A stretch of DNA of 39,395 bases, from assembly GCF_000702165.1 (NCBI RefSeq), contig NZ_JNKU01000026.1, positions 1 through 39,395 of the forward strand, read 5' to 3'. Every line of letters begins with the position of its first letter. The stretch's first letter is position 1. This DNA comes from Sharpea azabuensis DSM 18934 (GTDB lineage Bacteria; Bacillota_I; Bacilli_A; Erysipelotrichales; Coprobacillaceae). Below, piece by piece: positions 8,497-18,466 of this stretch. The translations under genes were made by a program, and so were the position numbers. The notes below the pieces were generated by a model. The model saw only the letters and a program-made list of their open reading frames with translations, did not search any database and was not told the origin of the DNA.

Positions 8497-10539
8497 ATGC
8501 ATAAATATCCCATCTATTTACAAGATGATGAGAAGAGCTGTGGTGTTTATTGCTTAAAGATGTTGTTGAAGTATTATGGAATTGATGAAGATACGACCGT
8601 CTTAAAGACAAAGACGAGGGTGGATGCAAGCGGAACGACAATCAAAGGGCTTGTCGAAACACTTAAGTCCTATAATGTTGAAACGAAGGCCTATAAAGCT
8701 TCACTAGATCAGCTTGAAGAAAATCATGTACCAATACCGGCTATTTTACATATTATTGAAGGAAAGCTAGGTCATTTTGTCGTTCTTTATGAACTTGGTG
8801 AACAATGTGTAATTGGTGATCCGGCTAAGGGACTGTTACAGGTTCCTCGCATGCAGCTAAAAGAAATGTATTCAGGCTTTGTGATTGTGATAAGGCATAT
8901 TGGTCGCTATTATGATTATCATGATGTCACTTATAAAGATTTTTTAAAACAGACTTACAAACTCTATCGTAAAGAAGTTGGCGTATTAATTCGTTATGCC
9001 CTATTTTCATCACTTCTTTCATTTGTCCTAAGCCGTATTGCTGGCATCATGATTGATGAAATGAAGGTCAAAATGCCTTTATTTCTAGGCTTTGCCCTAT
9101 TTCTTGCTTATAGTATGCTGAGTTTAATAAAAGTCTTGTTGACGAAGATGAAGAATAAGAAGACGGTGCTATTTGAACGCGCTTTGGACAAGGAAGTTGT
9201 CTATCGTTCCATTATCAATGCCTTGCATCTTCCTGAACATTTGTTGAGCAGTGATGCTGGGTTGATTCAATCCAAGCTGCTCAATCTCTACCATCTTTCA
9301 TCCTATACAGTGCGTTTCTATGAAGCATTCAGTATTGATATATTAACGATTGTCTTGCTTTTTGTGGCATTGGTGTTGCTTTCACCAATTATGGCATTGC
9401 TGGCATGTGTTAGTTTTCTTGTCATTTTCTTCTATGTTCATAGCCGCTCACGACTCCTTTTTGAACTCTACAAGACAACCTATGAGAAACATAATATTCA
9501 TATGTCGGAATTGCTTGAATTTATATCTTCAAGGCATCTCTATCGCCAGAATGCTAATGGTAAAAAGTGGGAGAAACGCTTCGAACATGCCTATGAGCAG
9601 GAAGCGAATAGTGTCGAAGATCAGGAAATGGCAAAACAAAGCTTTGTCGCTCAGCTTGAAAGCCTTCATGTCATTTTTCTAACGCTTATCCTTCTTGTGG
9701 GGTTCTACTCCTTTCATGCATCACGACTGACTCTTGGCCACCTTCTGGCGTTTTATATGCTTTATAGTTTAATGGAGACACCGATTATTGAACTTGCCAC
9801 AAGCATTGTTGAATATCGGGAGAATGTTTTACTCTTTGAGAGCTTTAAGGAGTTTGGTCTTGTCCAGAAGGATGGTCATGATGATCTCAAACAGGCTATT
9901 GCTACAATTGACTTTGATGATGTGACATATGGTTATGGCTATCATCTTGATGTATTAAAACATCTTGATTTTACGATCAATCATAATCTATTTATCATGG
10001 GGGCAAATGGTTCGGGCAAGAGTACATTGTTTTATTTACTGAAGGGACTTGATGATTGTTATAAGGGAAATATTTATCTCGATGACCAAGAGCTCAGAAC
10101 TTTACGAAAAGCTTCCCTTTATAAACATATGGCCTATTGTGCAAGAGGGGAGACACTTTTAAAGGGAAGTGTAAGAGAAAATCTTGGCAGTCATGATGAT
10201 GAGGCTATTCATGAAGTGCTTCAACTTCTTGAAAGCGAAGAGCTTTATTATCGTCTTGATCAGAATATGGATATGGATGGTCAACCTTTCTCTTCTGGCG
10301 AACAGGCGATTATTCAAATTGCCCGCTGCCTGCTTAAAGAAAGTGATGTCTGTTTATTTGATGAAGTCTTTTCTTCAATTGCCTTTTCAAAAGCGAAAAG
10401 AATCATTCATAAAATCTTTAAAGCTTATCCTGATACGCTATTTGTGATTGTAACCCATCAGCTAAATTTGATGAATAAGGGGGAAGAATATGCTATAATG
10501 GGGGATGGAAAAGTAAAGGAAATAAAGGTAAAAAGATGA
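8497..10539 (+). CDS. C39-peptidase ABC transporter (peptide exporter)
   Basis: This peptidase-containing ABC transporter of 680 residues would cleave double-glycine leader peptides and export the cargo. The N-terminal C39 domain (1-130) keeps the catalytic set: Gln9, Cys15 (DEKSCGVYCL), His93 (GHFVVLY) and Asp108 (GDPAKG). A membrane domain (about 155-440) follows, then the ATPase: Walker A GANGSGKST (502-510), Walker B LFDE (D622, E623) and H-loop His654. The signature is SSGEQ (599-603) instead of SGGQ, and the D-loop aspartate is Ala629, so the ATPase is divergent. No double-glycine leader gene is visible nearby. The stop overlaps the ybeY start by four bases, tying it to the housekeeping operon. 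GGAGGTG precedes the start. Confidence 0.85.
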   Translation: MHKYPIYLQDDEKSCGVYCLKMLLKYYGIDEDTTVLKTKTRVDASGTTIKGLVETLKSYNVETKAYKASLDQLEENHVPIPAILHIIEGKLGHFVVLYELGEQCVIGDPAKGLLQVPRMQLKEMYSGFVIVIRHIGRYYDYHDVTYKDFLKQTYKLYRKEVGVLIRYALFSSLLSFVLSRIAGIMIDEMKVKMPLFLGFALFLAYSMLSLIKVLLTKMKNKKTVLFERALDKEVVYRSIINALHLPEHLLSSDAGLIQSKLLNLYHLSSYTVRFYEAFSIDILTIVLLFVALVLLSPIMALLACVSFLVIFFYVHSRSRLLFELYKTTYEKHNIHMSELLEFISSRHLYRQNANGKKWEKRFEHAYEQEANSVEDQEMAKQSFVAQLESLHVIFLTLILLVGFYSFHASRLTLGHLLAFYMLYSLMETPIIELATSIVEYRENVLLFESFKEFGLVQKDGHDDLKQAIATIDFDDVTYGYGYHLDVLKHLDFTINHNLFIMGANGSGKSTLFYLLKGLDDCYKGNIYLDDQELRTLRKASLYKHMAYCARGETLLKGSVRENLGSHDDEAIHEVLQLLESEELYYRLDQNMDMDGQPFSSGEQAIIQIARCLLKESDVCLFDEVFSSIAFSKAKRIIHKIFKAYPDTLFVIVTHQLNLMNKGEEYAIMGDGKVKEIKVKR

Positions 10540-11000
10540 ATATTGATTTAGCTTATCAAAATGAAGTAACAGATTTTAAAGAAGATTATGAAAAGGACTT
10601 TCAGGACATTATCCAGACAACCTTAGAAGTTCTTCATATCAATGATGATATTGAAATGAGTGTTATTCTTGTTGATGACGAGAAGATTCATGAGATCAAT
10701 CGTGACTATCGTCATATTGATCGTGCAACAGATGTCATTAGCTTTGCATTAGAAGATAGTGAACAGTTCTATATGGAAGGAATGCCTAGAGAACTTGGTG
10801 ATATCTTTATCTCTGTTGACCACGCTAAAATGCAGGCAAGTGAATATGGTCATTCATTAAGAAGAGAAATGTGTTTCTTATTCTGTCATGGATGCTTACA
10901 TTTACTTGGTTATGATCATATGACTGAGGAAGAGGAAAAAGAAATGTTTCATTTACAAAAGGTCATCTTAGACAAGCTTGATATTAAAAGGGAGGGTTAG
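10536..11000 (+). CDS. ybeY: Endoribonuclease YbeY
   Basis: YbeY is a metal-dependent single-strand endoribonuclease that matures the 3' end of 16S rRNA and takes part in ribosome quality control. The diagnostic zinc motif HGCLHLLGYDH lies near residues 119-129 of 154, a normal length for the family. The ATG overlaps the transporter stop as ATGA. In many Bacillota the gene upstream is phoH; here that place is taken by the C39 transporter. ybeY, cdd, era and recO form a tightly packed conserved run. Confidence 0.95.
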   Translation: MNIDLAYQNEVTDFKEDYEKDFQDIIQTTLEVLHINDDIEMSVILVDDEKIHEINRDYRHIDRATDVISFALEDSEQFYMEGMPRELGDIFISVDHAKMQASEYGHSLRREMCFLFCHGCLHLLGYDHMTEEEEKEMFHLQKVILDKLDIKREG

Positions 11001-11001
11001 T

Positions 11002-11400
11002 ATGAAAGATTATCAATATTTAGTGGATGAAGCTTATAAAGCAGCTAAGCATGCATATATCCCTTATTCAAAGTTTCCTGTCGGTGCTTGTGTTGAGGTG
11101 CGTGATGGTCATTTGATTCATGGCTGCAATATTGAAAATGCAGCTTTTGGCTCAACCATGTGTGCGGAAAGAAATGCTGTTTATGGTGCATATTGTCAAG
11201 GTTATACCAAAGATGATATAGTGGCCTTGGCTATCGTTGGTGATGGACCAACTCTTATTTCACCATGCGGGGCATGTCGCCAGGTGCTAAGTGAACTCTT
11301 AGATCCCCATACCCCTGTTATCTTAGGCGCACGTGATCGTTATGAGATTACCAATATGGAAGAATTATTACCAAGAATGTTCTTAGAGGAGGACCTTTAA
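11002..11400 (+). CDS. cdd: Cytidine deaminase
   Basis: Cdd converts cytidine and deoxycytidine to uridine and deoxyuridine in pyrimidine salvage. The protein is 132 residues, typical of the small homotetrameric enzyme. Zinc and catalytic residues are in TMCAERNAV (Cys and the proton-shuttling Glu) and SPCGACRQVL (two Cys). The start at 11002 follows GGGAGGG and lies one base after the ybeY stop; an upstream in-frame alternative would overlap ybeY and lacks a site. Its stop TAA overlaps the era ATG by one base. Confidence 0.95.
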   Translation: MKDYQYLVDEAYKAAKHAYIPYSKFPVGACVEVRDGHLIHGCNIENAAFGSTMCAERNAVYGAYCQGYTKDDIVALAIVGDGPTLISPCGACRQVLSELLDPHTPVILGARDRYEITNMEELLPRMFLEEDL

Positions 11401-12293
11401 TGTATAAATCAGGATTTGTCAGTATTGTCGGCAGACCAAATGTAGGAAAATCAACATTGTTGAATCAGCTCTTAAAGACAAAACTCGTCATCACTTCCCC
11501 AACAGCCCAGACAACACGTAATACCGTGCAGGGCATCTTAACGGATGATGAAGCCCAGATTGTCTTTTTGGATACACCAGGTGTGCATAAGCCCCAGGAT
11601 GGCTTAGGCTCATTTATGAATGCGAATGCTTTAAATTCCATGCTGGATATGGATGCGGTTGTTTTAGTGGAACCGGTTGATGAAAGCGTTGGGAAGGGTG
11701 ATAAATTCATTCTTTCAAGACTTGAGAAAGTAGAATGCCCTGTCTTCTTAGCACTCAACAAGAGTGATCTTGCCAGCAAGGAACACTTGATGGAGAAGCT
11801 TATAGAATGGCAATCGCTCTTTGATTTTGCTGGCATTATTCCTATTTCGGCCAAGAATGGTGATAATGTGGATGAACTTGTCAAAACACTTAAGTCTGTT
11901 TTGCCAGAGGGGGAAGCCATTTATCCAAAGGACATGATTACTGATCATCCTGAACAGTTTATTCTTGCGGAATTCATTCGTGAACGTATTCTCTATTTTA
12001 CGCGTCAGGAAATTCCTCATGATGTTGCTATTGTTGTGGAATCATGGGAAGAAAATGAAAAGGAAATCTCTATTATGGCCGCGATTATTGTTGATCGTCC
12101 AAGTCAGAAGGGGATCATCATCGGTAAACAGGGCGCAATGATCAAGAAAATCAGAGAACAGGCAAGACGCCAGATGACACGTTTTGTCGGCAAGACAGTT
12201 CATCTTGAACTCTTTGTTAAGGTGGAAAAGAACTGGCGTAATAAAACAAAATATCTGAAAGAATTTGGCTATGATGAGGACGACTACAAATAG
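11400..12293 (+). CDS. era: GTPase Era
   Basis: Era is an essential GTPase that binds the 3' end of 16S rRNA during 30S assembly. At 297 residues it has the standard build: the GTPase domain with G1 GRPNVGKST (about 11-19), G3 DTPG and G4 NKSD, followed by a C-terminal KH domain with GKQGAMIKKIREQARRQM. The start overlaps the cdd stop by one base, and recO starts within its last codons, so translation of the three is coupled. Confidence 0.97.
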   Translation: MYKSGFVSIVGRPNVGKSTLLNQLLKTKLVITSPTAQTTRNTVQGILTDDEAQIVFLDTPGVHKPQDGLGSFMNANALNSMLDMDAVVLVEPVDESVGKGDKFILSRLEKVECPVFLALNKSDLASKEHLMEKLIEWQSLFDFAGIIPISAKNGDNVDELVKTLKSVLPEGEAIYPKDMITDHPEQFILAEFIRERILYFTRQEIPHDVAIVVESWEENEKEISIMAAIIVDRPSQKGIIIGKQGAMIKKIREQARRQMTRFVGKTVHLELFVKVEKNWRNKTKYLKEFGYDEDDYK

Positions 12294-13008
12294 CGAAATC
12301 ACGAAGGGCATTGTCTTGAAGACAATGCCCTATAAAGAAAATGATCAACTTGTCACCCTCTATACCTATGAATTTGGCAAGCTTACCATCAGGGCAAGAG
12401 GAAGTCGTAAGCTGACAAGCAAGAATGCTCCAGCACTAATGAGTATCACTGAGGGAGAATATGAGATTGCTCTTAAAAGTGGTCTTTCAAACCTCATCAG
12501 AGCAACGGCAATTCAGTATTATCAAAATATCAAGAAAACAATTGAAGCAGAAATCGTCGCCGATTATCTCTTAGAATATTTCTATCGTTATGAAAGTGAA
12601 AACAGTCCTTCTTTAGAACATTATCAGTTTTTAGAAGGTATTCTTGAAGCATTGGAAATAGGTTATGACTATCGCATCATCTATGCCTATATCAATTGTT
12701 TTATTATGAAAGAGAATGGGGTAGAACTGATGACGGATGGATGTGTTGTGTGTGGAAATCATCATGTTGACGGCTTTTCAATTGAAAATGGTGGATTTGT
12801 CTGTCATGAACACTATCATCTTCATGATCTCAGGTTGCCTAAAGATCAGCTTCAGGCCATTCGATATCTCTATAAGTGTCCTATTTCACGCCTTCATGAA
12901 CTTCATCTTGAAGACATTAAGCCTATTCAGAAAATCTTTGAATATTATGTTGATGAATTCTGTGGGGTCAATCTCAGGTCTAGAAAATTTGTGAAAAGCA
13001 TTCTATAA
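12271..13008 (+). CDS. recO: DNA repair protein RecO
   Basis: RecO works with RecR and RecF to load RecA on SSB-coated single strands. The protein has an N-terminal OB fold (KGIVLKTMPYKENDQLVTLYT), a helical middle, and a zinc site: CVVC in TDGCVVCGN and a second pair in FVCHEHY, where His seems to replace the last Cys. Length (245 residues) is normal. The start is uncertain between 12271 and 12274, both inside era; an upstream TTG at 12265 is less likely. No strong site is seen, which fits translational coupling. Confidence 0.92.
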   Translation: MMRTTTNSEITKGIVLKTMPYKENDQLVTLYTYEFGKLTIRARGSRKLTSKNAPALMSITEGEYEIALKSGLSNLIRATAIQYYQNIKKTIEAEIVADYLLEYFYRYESENSPSLEHYQFLEGILEALEIGYDYRIIYAYINCFIMKENGVELMTDGCVVCGNHHVDGFSIENGGFVCHEHYHLHDLRLPKDQLQAIRYLYKCPISRLHELHLEDIKPIQKIFEYYVDEFCGVNLRSRKFVKSIL

Positions 13009-13032
13009 TATACAAAAGTATGGAGGCGCCCC

Positions 13033-13911
13033 ATGAAAAGAGAAGATACAATGACCTCAGCACTCAAGACAACAGTCCATTACTCAATCTATGAACCAAC
13101 GATTGTATTACGTATTAAAGCTGTTGTTATCGTTGTGCATGATTTAGGTGAGAATAGACATAATTATGAACATTTTGCGAATGCATTAAGCCGTCAGGGC
13201 TATGTTGTTGTGGTTCCAGATCTCGTTGGACATGGTGAATCACTAGTGAACTTTGAACGTGGTTATTTTGGTGATGGTGACATCAGTCAAGCCATCATTA
13301 AGGACTACTTCAAGCTTCAGAATATCATGATTCGAAAATATCCTGATACCTTTTATTTTATGCTTGGCTCTGGTGTTGGCAGTAACATTGCCCTGCTTTA
13401 TGCAAGTAAGTATGGGGATTATTTATCTGGTTTAATGCTTCTGTCACCAATTCGTCATTTCAGCCATTTGACATTACGTAAACTGCTGACAAGAATGCAG
13501 ATCCGTTTTAAGGGCATGCATTACCATTCGAAAAATCGTCTTTTAAAGCTTCGCCCAACACATGAAAGTGGCGTTGTTGTTAAAAGACGTGATCAATTCA
13601 ATGATCATTTCACTTATGCCTCAAAGGCTCTTGAAGACATATATCAATTAGTTGAAAGAACGAATTCAGTTGAAACATTACAAAATATTCCTCATCATTT
13701 ACCAATGCTTTTTGCAGGCGGCAAGAAGGATGCAATGACACATTTCTTAGCTGATAATGAATGGCTTTGTCACTTATATCAACAAGAAGGCTTTGAAGAG
13801 ATTCGCTGTAAATCCTATATGCAAAGTGGGCATCACTTATTGTTTGATGTTGAGCGAGAAGATATCTATAAGGATTTATTAGACTATTTAAATGAACACA
13901 TTTATTATTAG
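13033..13911 (+). CDS. Alpha/beta hydrolase, lysophospholipase-like, nucleophile missing
   Basis: This 292-residue protein of the monoacylglycerol lipase/lysophospholipase type has no signal peptide. The oxyanion region VVHDLGENRHNYEHFA and the PDLVGHGES loop are normal, and the C-terminal acid and base are plausible (FAGGKKDAM, SGHHLLF). The nucleophile elbow, expected as GxSxG in about MLGHSMGS, reads LGSGVGS, so residue 114 (codon GGT at 13372) is Gly where Ser is expected. This suggests a non-hydrolytic or altered function; it could be a regulator or a gene starting to decay. GGAGG precedes the start. It lies between recO and glyQS and is probably the last gene of the ybeY operon. Confidence 0.8.
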   Translation: MKREDTMTSALKTTVHYSIYEPTIVLRIKAVVIVVHDLGENRHNYEHFANALSRQGYVVVVPDLVGHGESLVNFERGYFGDGDISQAIIKDYFKLQNIMIRKYPDTFYFMLGSGVGSNIALLYASKYGDYLSGLMLLSPIRHFSHLTLRKLLTRMQIRFKGMHYHSKNRLLKLRPTHESGVVVKRRDQFNDHFTYASKALEDIYQLVERTNSVETLQNIPHHLPMLFAGGKKDAMTHFLADNEWLCHLYQQEGFEEIRCKSYMQSGHHLLFDVEREDIYKDLLDYLNEHIYY

Positions 13912-13955
13912 TACACTCATTGTTGGTTGACAAATAACCACTATAAGTGTACATA
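13911..13955 (+). promoter_or_regulatory. Palindromic region with TTGACA upstream of glyQS
   Basis: Outer arms GTACACT (13911-13917) and AGTGTAC (13946-13952) enclose an inner TGGTT/AACCA pair around GACAAAT. The consensus -35 TTGACA lies at 13927-13932 inside it, with only a poor -10 (TACATA) 17 bases on. It could be an operator over a promoter or an RNA hairpin after the upstream gene. Confidence 0.4.
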
Positions 13956-13977
13956 TAAGATGTTTTAAAATATTATG

Positions 13978-14014
13978 AAATGACTTAGCTCAGGCTAGGT
14001 CATTTATCATTTTT
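13978..14014 (+). terminator. Hairpin terminator or attenuator before glyQS
   Basis: A 12-bp stem (13978-13989 with 13994-14005, one G-U pair), TCAG loop, then ATCATTTTT. It ends 22 bases before the glyQS start. No T-box specifier structure is visible, so it is either the terminator of the upstream operon or a leader attenuator. Confidence 0.6.
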
Positions 14015-14036
14015 ATGTTAACTTAGGAGGCTCAAG

Positions 14037-15410
14037 ATGGCATTAGATATGGAAAAACTTATCGCGCATGCGAAGAATAACGGCTTTGTCTACCAAGGTT
14101 CAGAAATCTATGATGGCTTAGCTAATACCTGGGATTATGGTCCTTTAGGTGTTGAATTGAAGAATAATATTAAGCGTGCTTGGTGGAAACGCTTTATTCA
14201 GGAATCACCATACAATGTAGGTATTGATTCAGCTATTTTCATGAATCCAAGAGTATGGGAAGCAAGTGGTCATATTGGTAATTTCAATGATCCACTTATT
14301 GATTGTAAAAAATGTGGCAAGAGACATAGAGCTGATAAGCTTATTGAAGCCTATGATCCAAATATGCATGCTGATGGTATGGAACCAGAAGAAATGATGG
14401 CCTATATTAGAGAACATAATATTGGTTGTCCTGATTGTGGTGGACATGACTTCACTGATATCAGAAAATTCGAATTAATGTTTGAAACATCTATGGGTGT
14501 TGTCAAAGATGCCAAGAGCACAGTTTACTTAAGACCAGAAACAGCCCAGGGTATTTTCGTTAACTTCAAGAATGTTGCAAGAACAACACGTAAGAAAGTC
14601 CCATTTGGTATTGGTCAGATTGGTAAGTCATTCCGTAATGAAATTACACCAGGTAACTTTATTTTCCGTACAAGAGAATTTGAACAGATGGAACTTGAGT
14701 TCTTCACAAAACCTGATACAGACTTAGAATGGTTTAGCTACTGGCGTAGTGCCTGCATGAATTTCTTAAAGGACTTAGGCTTGAAGGAAGAAAATTTACG
14801 TTTTAGAGACCATGAACAGAAAGAATTATCTTTCTATTCTAAAGCGACAACAGATATTGAATACCTTTACCCATTTGGCTGGGGCGAATTATGGGGGATT
14901 GCTGATCGTACGGATTATGACTTGAATAGACATATGGAATATTCTAAGAAGGATCTTACTTATCTTGATCCAACAACACATGAAAAATATGTCCCATATG
15001 TCATTGAACCATCAGTAGGTGCTGATCGTCTCTTCTTGTCAGTAATTGCGGATGCATATGATGAAGAAGAATTAGAAGGCGGCGATACAAGAATCGTTAT
15101 GCACTTACATCCGGCTTTAGCACCAATCAAGGTTGCCGTTTTACCTCTTACTAAGAAATTAAGTGAAAAGGCTGAAGCTATTTATGCCTCATTATCAGCT
15201 GACTTTAATACAGAATATGATGTCTCTGGCAAGATTGGTAAACGTTATCGTCGTCAGGATGAGATTGGTACACCATTATGTGTCACAGTTGACTTTGATA
15301 CATTGGAAGATGAAGCTGTTACTGTACGTGATCGTGACACAATGAAACAGGAACGTGTGAAGATTGAAGATTTAAAAGACTACATTGCTAAACGCGTTGC
15401 ATTTAAATAA
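14037..15410 (+). CDS. glyQS: Glycyl-tRNA synthetase, dimeric type
   Basis: This class II synthetase charges tRNA-Gly. It is the alpha2 (eukaryote/archaeon-like) form in one chain of 457 residues, usual in Bacillota, not the tetrameric glyQ/glyS form. Features in order: N-terminal [21 protein letters not shown] (motif 1 region), a zinc-binding insertion with CKKCGK and CPDCGG, motif 2 [21 protein letters not shown], motif 3 region [11 protein letters not shown], and the C-terminal anticodon-binding domain ([11 protein letters not shown] onward). AGGAGG precedes the start. dnaG and sigA follow closely, the same neighbourhood as in many relatives. Confidence 0.97.
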   Translation: MALDMEKLIAHAKNNGFVYQGSEIYDGLANTWDYGPLGVELKNNIKRAWWKRFIQESPYNVGIDSAIFMNPRVWEASGHIGNFNDPLIDCKKCGKRHRADKLIEAYDPNMHADGMEPEEMMAYIREHNIGCPDCGGHDFTDIRKFELMFETSMGVVKDAKSTVYLRPETAQGIFVNFKNVARTTRKKVPFGIGQIGKSFRNEITPGNFIFRTREFEQMELEFFTKPDTDLEWFSYWRSACMNFLKDLGLKEENLRFRDHEQKELSFYSKATTDIEYLYPFGWGELWGIADRTDYDLNRHMEYSKKDLTYLDPTTHEKYVPYVIEPSVGADRLFLSVIADAYDEEELEGGDTRIVMHLHPALAPIKVAVLPLTKKLSEKAEAIYASLSADFNTEYDVSGKIGKRYRRQDEIGTPLCVTVDFDTLEDEAVTVRDRDTMKQERVKIEDLKDYIAKRVAFK

Positions 15411-15425
15411 TAAAGGAGGGATTAT

Positions 15426-17213
15426 ATGCCCCGTATTCCACAGGCAAAAATTGATGAGATCAGACAGAGTGTTGATATCGTTGATGTCATGGGGCAGTAT
15501 CTTTCATTAACCAAAAAGGGCAGAAACTATGTCGCTATCTGTCCTTTCCATGAAGATACCCATCCCTCTCTTTCTATTTCAGAAAATAAACAAATCTATA
15601 TGTGCTTTGTCTGTCATAATGGTGGAAATGTCTTTACATTCTTACAGAATTATTTACATATAAGCTATATTGAAGCAGTCGGCAAGGTGGCTGAGATGGG
15701 TCATGTGGATATGACTGGCTATGATCTTTCTAAGCGTATTGCCCCTGTTGACAATAAGCTTAAGCCTTACTATGACATGCATGCAGAAGCACAAAAAATT
15801 TATACATACTATTTAAATACCCAAGTTGGTATTGGGGCTAAGGATTATTTACATGATCGTGGTTTTGATGAGGAAATCATCAAGACATTTGGCATTGGCT
15901 ATGCACCAGCGAAAAATATTCTCTTTGATGCCTTTACGAAACTAGGTTATGACAACATCACCATGGAGAATTCTGGCTTAGTCATTGAATCCCAACAACA
16001 TTATGATCGTTTCAGCGATCGTATTATCTTCCCATTATGGGATGAACAGGGACGTGTTGTTGGTTTCTCAGGTAGAATCTATCGGCCAAATCAAGAAGGC
16101 GCCAAGTATATGAACTCACCTGAAAGTGAGATCTTTATCAAGGGACAGACCCTTTATAACTACCATAATGCTTTGCGTGCAGTGCGGGAAGCTGGTTTTG
16201 TCTATATTAATGAAGGCTTCATGGATGTCATTGCGATGCATCGTGCCCAGCATGATAACTGTATTGCCTTAATGGGAACGGCTTTGACGAATGGACATGT
16301 GCGCATGCTCAAAAGGATGACGAAAAAGATTGTCCTTTGTTTAGATGGTGATGCAGCAGGGCAGAATGCTGCTATGAAATCATGCGATTTCTTAGTAAAA
16401 AACGGCTTTGAAGTACGTATCATTCTCTTGCCCGATGGCCATGATCCAGACGAAATATTCAAGAGTGATGGCAAGGATGGTTTAGATCGTCTCTTAAGAG
16501 ATGAATTGACACCATTTGACTTCCTGATGCTTTTTGAATCGGGTAGACTGGATCTACGTAACTATGATGATCGTTCAAAACTATTTGATCGTGGTGTTGA
16601 AGTGATTAGCCAGATGACGGATGATAAACAGATTGATGATTGTGTAACAAAGTTATCCAATCTCACCCAGTTCTCAAGAGAAATCATCCTTAATCACCTG
16701 CAGAATAAACAAATTGAGAAACCACAAGAATATGCCCCAGTTGTCAGACAAATAGAAGAAACAAGAATGCTTGTTGATAAATATATCCAGGCTGAAAGAA
16801 ACTTGCTTTTCTATATGTTGAATGATAAAGAAGTGGCCGAGCAGTATAAAGCGAAAGCCGGCTTTATGTATAATGATGTTTACCGTGTTGTGGCAAGCTA
16901 TATTGTGGATTATTATCGTAAGAATAATGTCATGGATGAAGCCAATCTGATTGACCGTATTCTTTCTGATCGTATTAGTGAACAGAAGAAGAATATTCTT
17001 GTCCAGGCAATAGTGGAAATATCCAATATCCAGTTGCCTTTGCCAGCTAGTAATCAACAAGAGGCCATTCGTGATTATATTAGGACGATTGGTGAAAATG
17101 CGATTGAATTAAAGAAGAAGCAGCTCTTGGATCAGTTCCAGCATGTTCTTGATCCTAAACAACAAGCAGCTATACTTCAAGAGATAAATGAGTTAAAGAA
17201 GGAGACTATGTAA
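15426..17213 (+). CDS. dnaG: DNA primase
   Basis: DnaG synthesises RNA primers for the replication fork. It is 595 residues long. The CHC2 zinc domain has Cys39, His42, Cys60 and Cys63. The DnaG core and TOPRIM domain carry [13 protein letters not shown] (Glu near 262) and LCLDGDAAG (Asp-x-Asp near 306). The C-terminal third is the helicase-binding region. AAAGGAGGG precedes the ATG, 15 bases after glyQS. The stop overlaps the sigA ATG by one base, giving the classic primase-sigma pair of the macromolecular synthesis operon, without rpsU here. Confidence 0.97.
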   Translation: MPRIPQAKIDEIRQSVDIVDVMGQYLSLTKKGRNYVAICPFHEDTHPSLSISENKQIYMCFVCHNGGNVFTFLQNYLHISYIEAVGKVAEMGHVDMTGYDLSKRIAPVDNKLKPYYDMHAEAQKIYTYYLNTQVGIGAKDYLHDRGFDEEIIKTFGIGYAPAKNILFDAFTKLGYDNITMENSGLVIESQQHYDRFSDRIIFPLWDEQGRVVGFSGRIYRPNQEGAKYMNSPESEIFIKGQTLYNYHNALRAVREAGFVYINEGFMDVIAMHRAQHDNCIALMGTALTNGHVRMLKRMTKKIVLCLDGDAAGQNAAMKSCDFLVKNGFEVRIILLPDGHDPDEIFKSDGKDGLDRLLRDELTPFDFLMLFESGRLDLRNYDDRSKLFDRGVEVISQMTDDKQIDDCVTKLSNLTQFSREIILNHLQNKQIEKPQEYAPVVRQIEETRMLVDKYIQAERNLLFYMLNDKEVAEQYKAKAGFMYNDVYRVVASYIVDYYRKNNVMDEANLIDRILSDRISEQKKNILVQAIVEISNIQLPLPASNQQEAIRDYIRTIGENAIELKKKQLLDQFQHVLDPKQQAAILQEINELKKETM

Positions 17214-18466
17214 TGGCTAAAAAGAAAAGTGTAAAAGGCGTTACTGTTGATGATCTTAAAAACCTCATTCTAGAAGAATCAAAGGCCAATGATGGCAAGT
17301 TATCTAGTGATGATGTTGATGAGTTATTCACAAAATATGATTTAGATGAAGAGACAATTGATGAATTACAAGAATTCATTAGTGGTCATCCAAAAATTGA
17401 ACTTGTCGAAGATGATGGTCTTGATGACTTAGAAGTTGATGATGATGACATCATGAGTGGGACAAGTGACTTGGATGACTTAGAAAGCCTTGATGATCTT
17501 GATGGCTTAGGTGGCGATAGTGATGGCGATATGCCTGATTTAGACTTTGATGCCGACTTAGACATGGGTGATACCATGAATATGTTGGAGGATGCAAAGG
17601 CTGATGATGATGGTCAGTTAGGCTCAAATGTCAAGATCAGCGATCCTGTCAAGATGTATTTGAAGGAAATTGGTACAGTCGACCTCTTAACCCAGGAAGA
17701 AGAAGTTGAACTGGCAAGAAAGATTCAGGAAGGCGATGAAGAAGCGAAAAAGAAACTGGCTGCTGCCAACTTAAGATTGGTTGTATCCATCGCTAAGCGT
17801 TATGTTGGTCGTGGTATGCTTTTCTTGGACTTAATTCAGGAAGGTAATATGGGGCTTATTAAGGCTGTTGAAAAGTTCGACTATACAAAGGGCTTCAAGT
17901 TCTCAACTTATGCAACATGGTGGATCAGACAGGCCATCACAAGAGCCATTGCCGATCAGGCGAGAACAATCCGTATCCCTGTCCATATGGTTGAAACCAT
18001 CAACAAGCTTACTCGAGTACAGCGTCAGCTCATCCAGGAACTTGGCAGAGAACCAACAGCTGAAGAAATTGCTGACAAGATGGAAGGCATGACACCTGAA
18101 AAAGTCCGTGATATTCAGAAGATTTCCCTAGAACCAGTTTCCCTAGAAACACCAATTGGTGAAGAAGATGATTCTCACTTAGGGGATTTCTTGGAAGATG
18201 AAGGGGCAATGTCTCCTGATGACTATGCATCAAATGAATTACTCAAGGACGAACTTAATGAAGTGCTTCTAGAACTGACTGACCGTGAAGAGAAGGTCTT
18301 AAGATTAAGATTTGGTCTTGATGATGGTCGTACAAGAACACTTGAAGAAGTTGGTAAGGAATTCAATGTCACAAGAGAACGTATCAGACAGATTGAAGCA
18401 AAGGCTTTAAGAAAACTGAAACATCCATCACGTTCTAAACGCTTAAAGGATTTCTTAGACAAGTAA
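17213..18466 (+). CDS. sigA: Primary sigma factor SigA/RpoD
   Basis: This is the housekeeping sigma-70 factor, 417 residues. Region 1.1 (1-60) is followed by an Asp-rich low-complexity linker (about 60-125, with repeated DLDDLES/DDLDGL-type units). Region 1.2 is [14 protein letters not shown]. Region 2 is about 178-250, with the 2.4 helix [17 protein letters not shown]. Region 3 follows, and the region 4 helix-turn-helix ([28 protein letters not shown] in parts) ends at LKDFLDK. The start overlaps the dnaG stop and the stop is immediately followed by trmK, so it is co-transcribed and coupled. The long acidic linker is larger than in B. subtilis SigA. Confidence 0.97.
   Translation: MAKKKSVKGVTVDDLKNLILEESKANDGKLSSDDVDELFTKYDLDEETIDELQEFISGHPKIELVEDDGLDDLEVDDDDIMSGTSDLDDLESLDDLDGLGGDSDGDMPDLDFDADLDMGDTMNMLEDAKADDDGQLGSNVKISDPVKMYLKEIGTVDLLTQEEEVELARKIQEGDEEAKKKLAAANLRLVVSIAKRYVGRGMLFLDLIQEGNMGLIKAVEKFDYTKGFKFSTYATWWIRQAITRAIADQARTIRIPVHMVETINKLTRVQRQLIQELGREPTAEEIADKMEGMTPEKVRDIQKISLEPVSLETPIGEEDDSHLGDFLEDEGAMSPDDYASNELLKDELNEVLLELTDREEKVLRLRFGLDDGRTRTLEEVGKEFNVTRERIRQIEAKALRKLKHPSRSKRLKDFLDK

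Noticed and set aside
14037-15410. Tetrameric glycyl-tRNA synthetase alpha subunit
   Set aside because: Length, zinc insertion and all three class II motifs in one chain show the dimeric type.
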